From Eubacterium sp. (lineage in GTDB: Bacteria; Bacillota_A; Clostridia; Lachnospirales; Lachnospiraceae), in assembly GCA_024687845.1 (NCBI GenBank), contig JAILEL010000411.1:1-5716 (forward strand): DNA of 5,716 nucleotides, given 5' to 3'. Positions 5,667 to 5,716 of this stretch are shown here, piece after piece. Below the pieces are notes generated by a model. The model ran no database searches. It was not told the DNA's origin and saw only the letters and a list, made by a program, of their open reading frames with translations. The translations under genes were made by a program, and so were the position numbers. Each line of letters opens with the position of its first letter. Within the stretch, counting starts at the first letter, position 1.

Positions 5667-5716
5667 TTAAGCTTCCCACTCGATTATAGTAAAATCACAT
5701 ATATGGGAAATATATA
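5667..5716 (-). CDS. C-terminal tail of an unidentified upstream protein (partial)
   Basis: The last 15 codons, ending in DFTIIEWEA and TAA (5669-5667), are open to the window edge. The main support is the strong terminator that starts 11 bases after this stop; with so short a piece the reading frame itself proves little. The ending loosely recalls the TIEWE terminus of GMP synthase, but the residues before it do not match that family as I know it, so no identity is given. Confidence 0.5.
   Translation of the reverse strand, partial: YISHICDFTIIEWEA

Noticed and set aside
5667..5716. End of GMP synthase (guaA)
   Set aside because: Only the short IEWE ending resembles that enzyme; the preceding residues do not show the expected KPP-containing C-terminus.

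Overview
The window is an AT-rich, Firmicutes-type segment. All genes recognised lie on the minus strand and read from high to low coordinates. A tryptophan T-box leader, low GC and the protein sequence style point to a Clostridia member, plausibly Lachnospiraceae; this placement is inference, not a search result.

Reading in the direction of transcription, the window opens with the last 15 codons of an unidentified gene (5716-5667) and a strong intrinsic terminator (5655-5607). Next comes a likely sigma-A promoter (5560-5532) for a two-gene unit. The first gene is a small 2[4Fe-4S] ferredoxin-like protein with a short hydrophobic N-terminal segment. Its reading frame is broken by one base, exactly at an A AAA AAT heptamer (5390-5384). 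The second gene, a 379-aa class I SAM-dependent methyltransferase (5214-4075), overlaps the end of the ferredoxin frame by ATGA.

No terminator follows the methyltransferase. A TTGACA promoter starts 7 bases past its stop codon and drives a leader of about 380 nt (4031-3652). This leader is a T-box element: a pairing stem I with an AGAGAG motif, a specifier loop carrying UGG (Trp), the T-box sequence AAGGTGGCACCGCG, and a 12-bp terminator that competes with the antiterminator.

The leader controls trpD, trpC, trpF and trpB (cut by the window edge at residue 339), with gaps of 30 to 78 bases. These enzymes convert anthranilate plus PRPP to indole glycerol phosphate, and then (with TrpA, presumably just outside the window) to tryptophan. 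Uncharged tRNA-Trp should bind the leader and allow read-through, so the operon is expected to respond to tryptophan starvation. trpE and trpG (anthranilate synthase) are not at the head of the operon.

The tryptophan genes look ordinary. The less usual part is the frameshifted iron-sulfur protein coupled to an uncharacterised methyltransferase, placed immediately upstream of the trp promoter.
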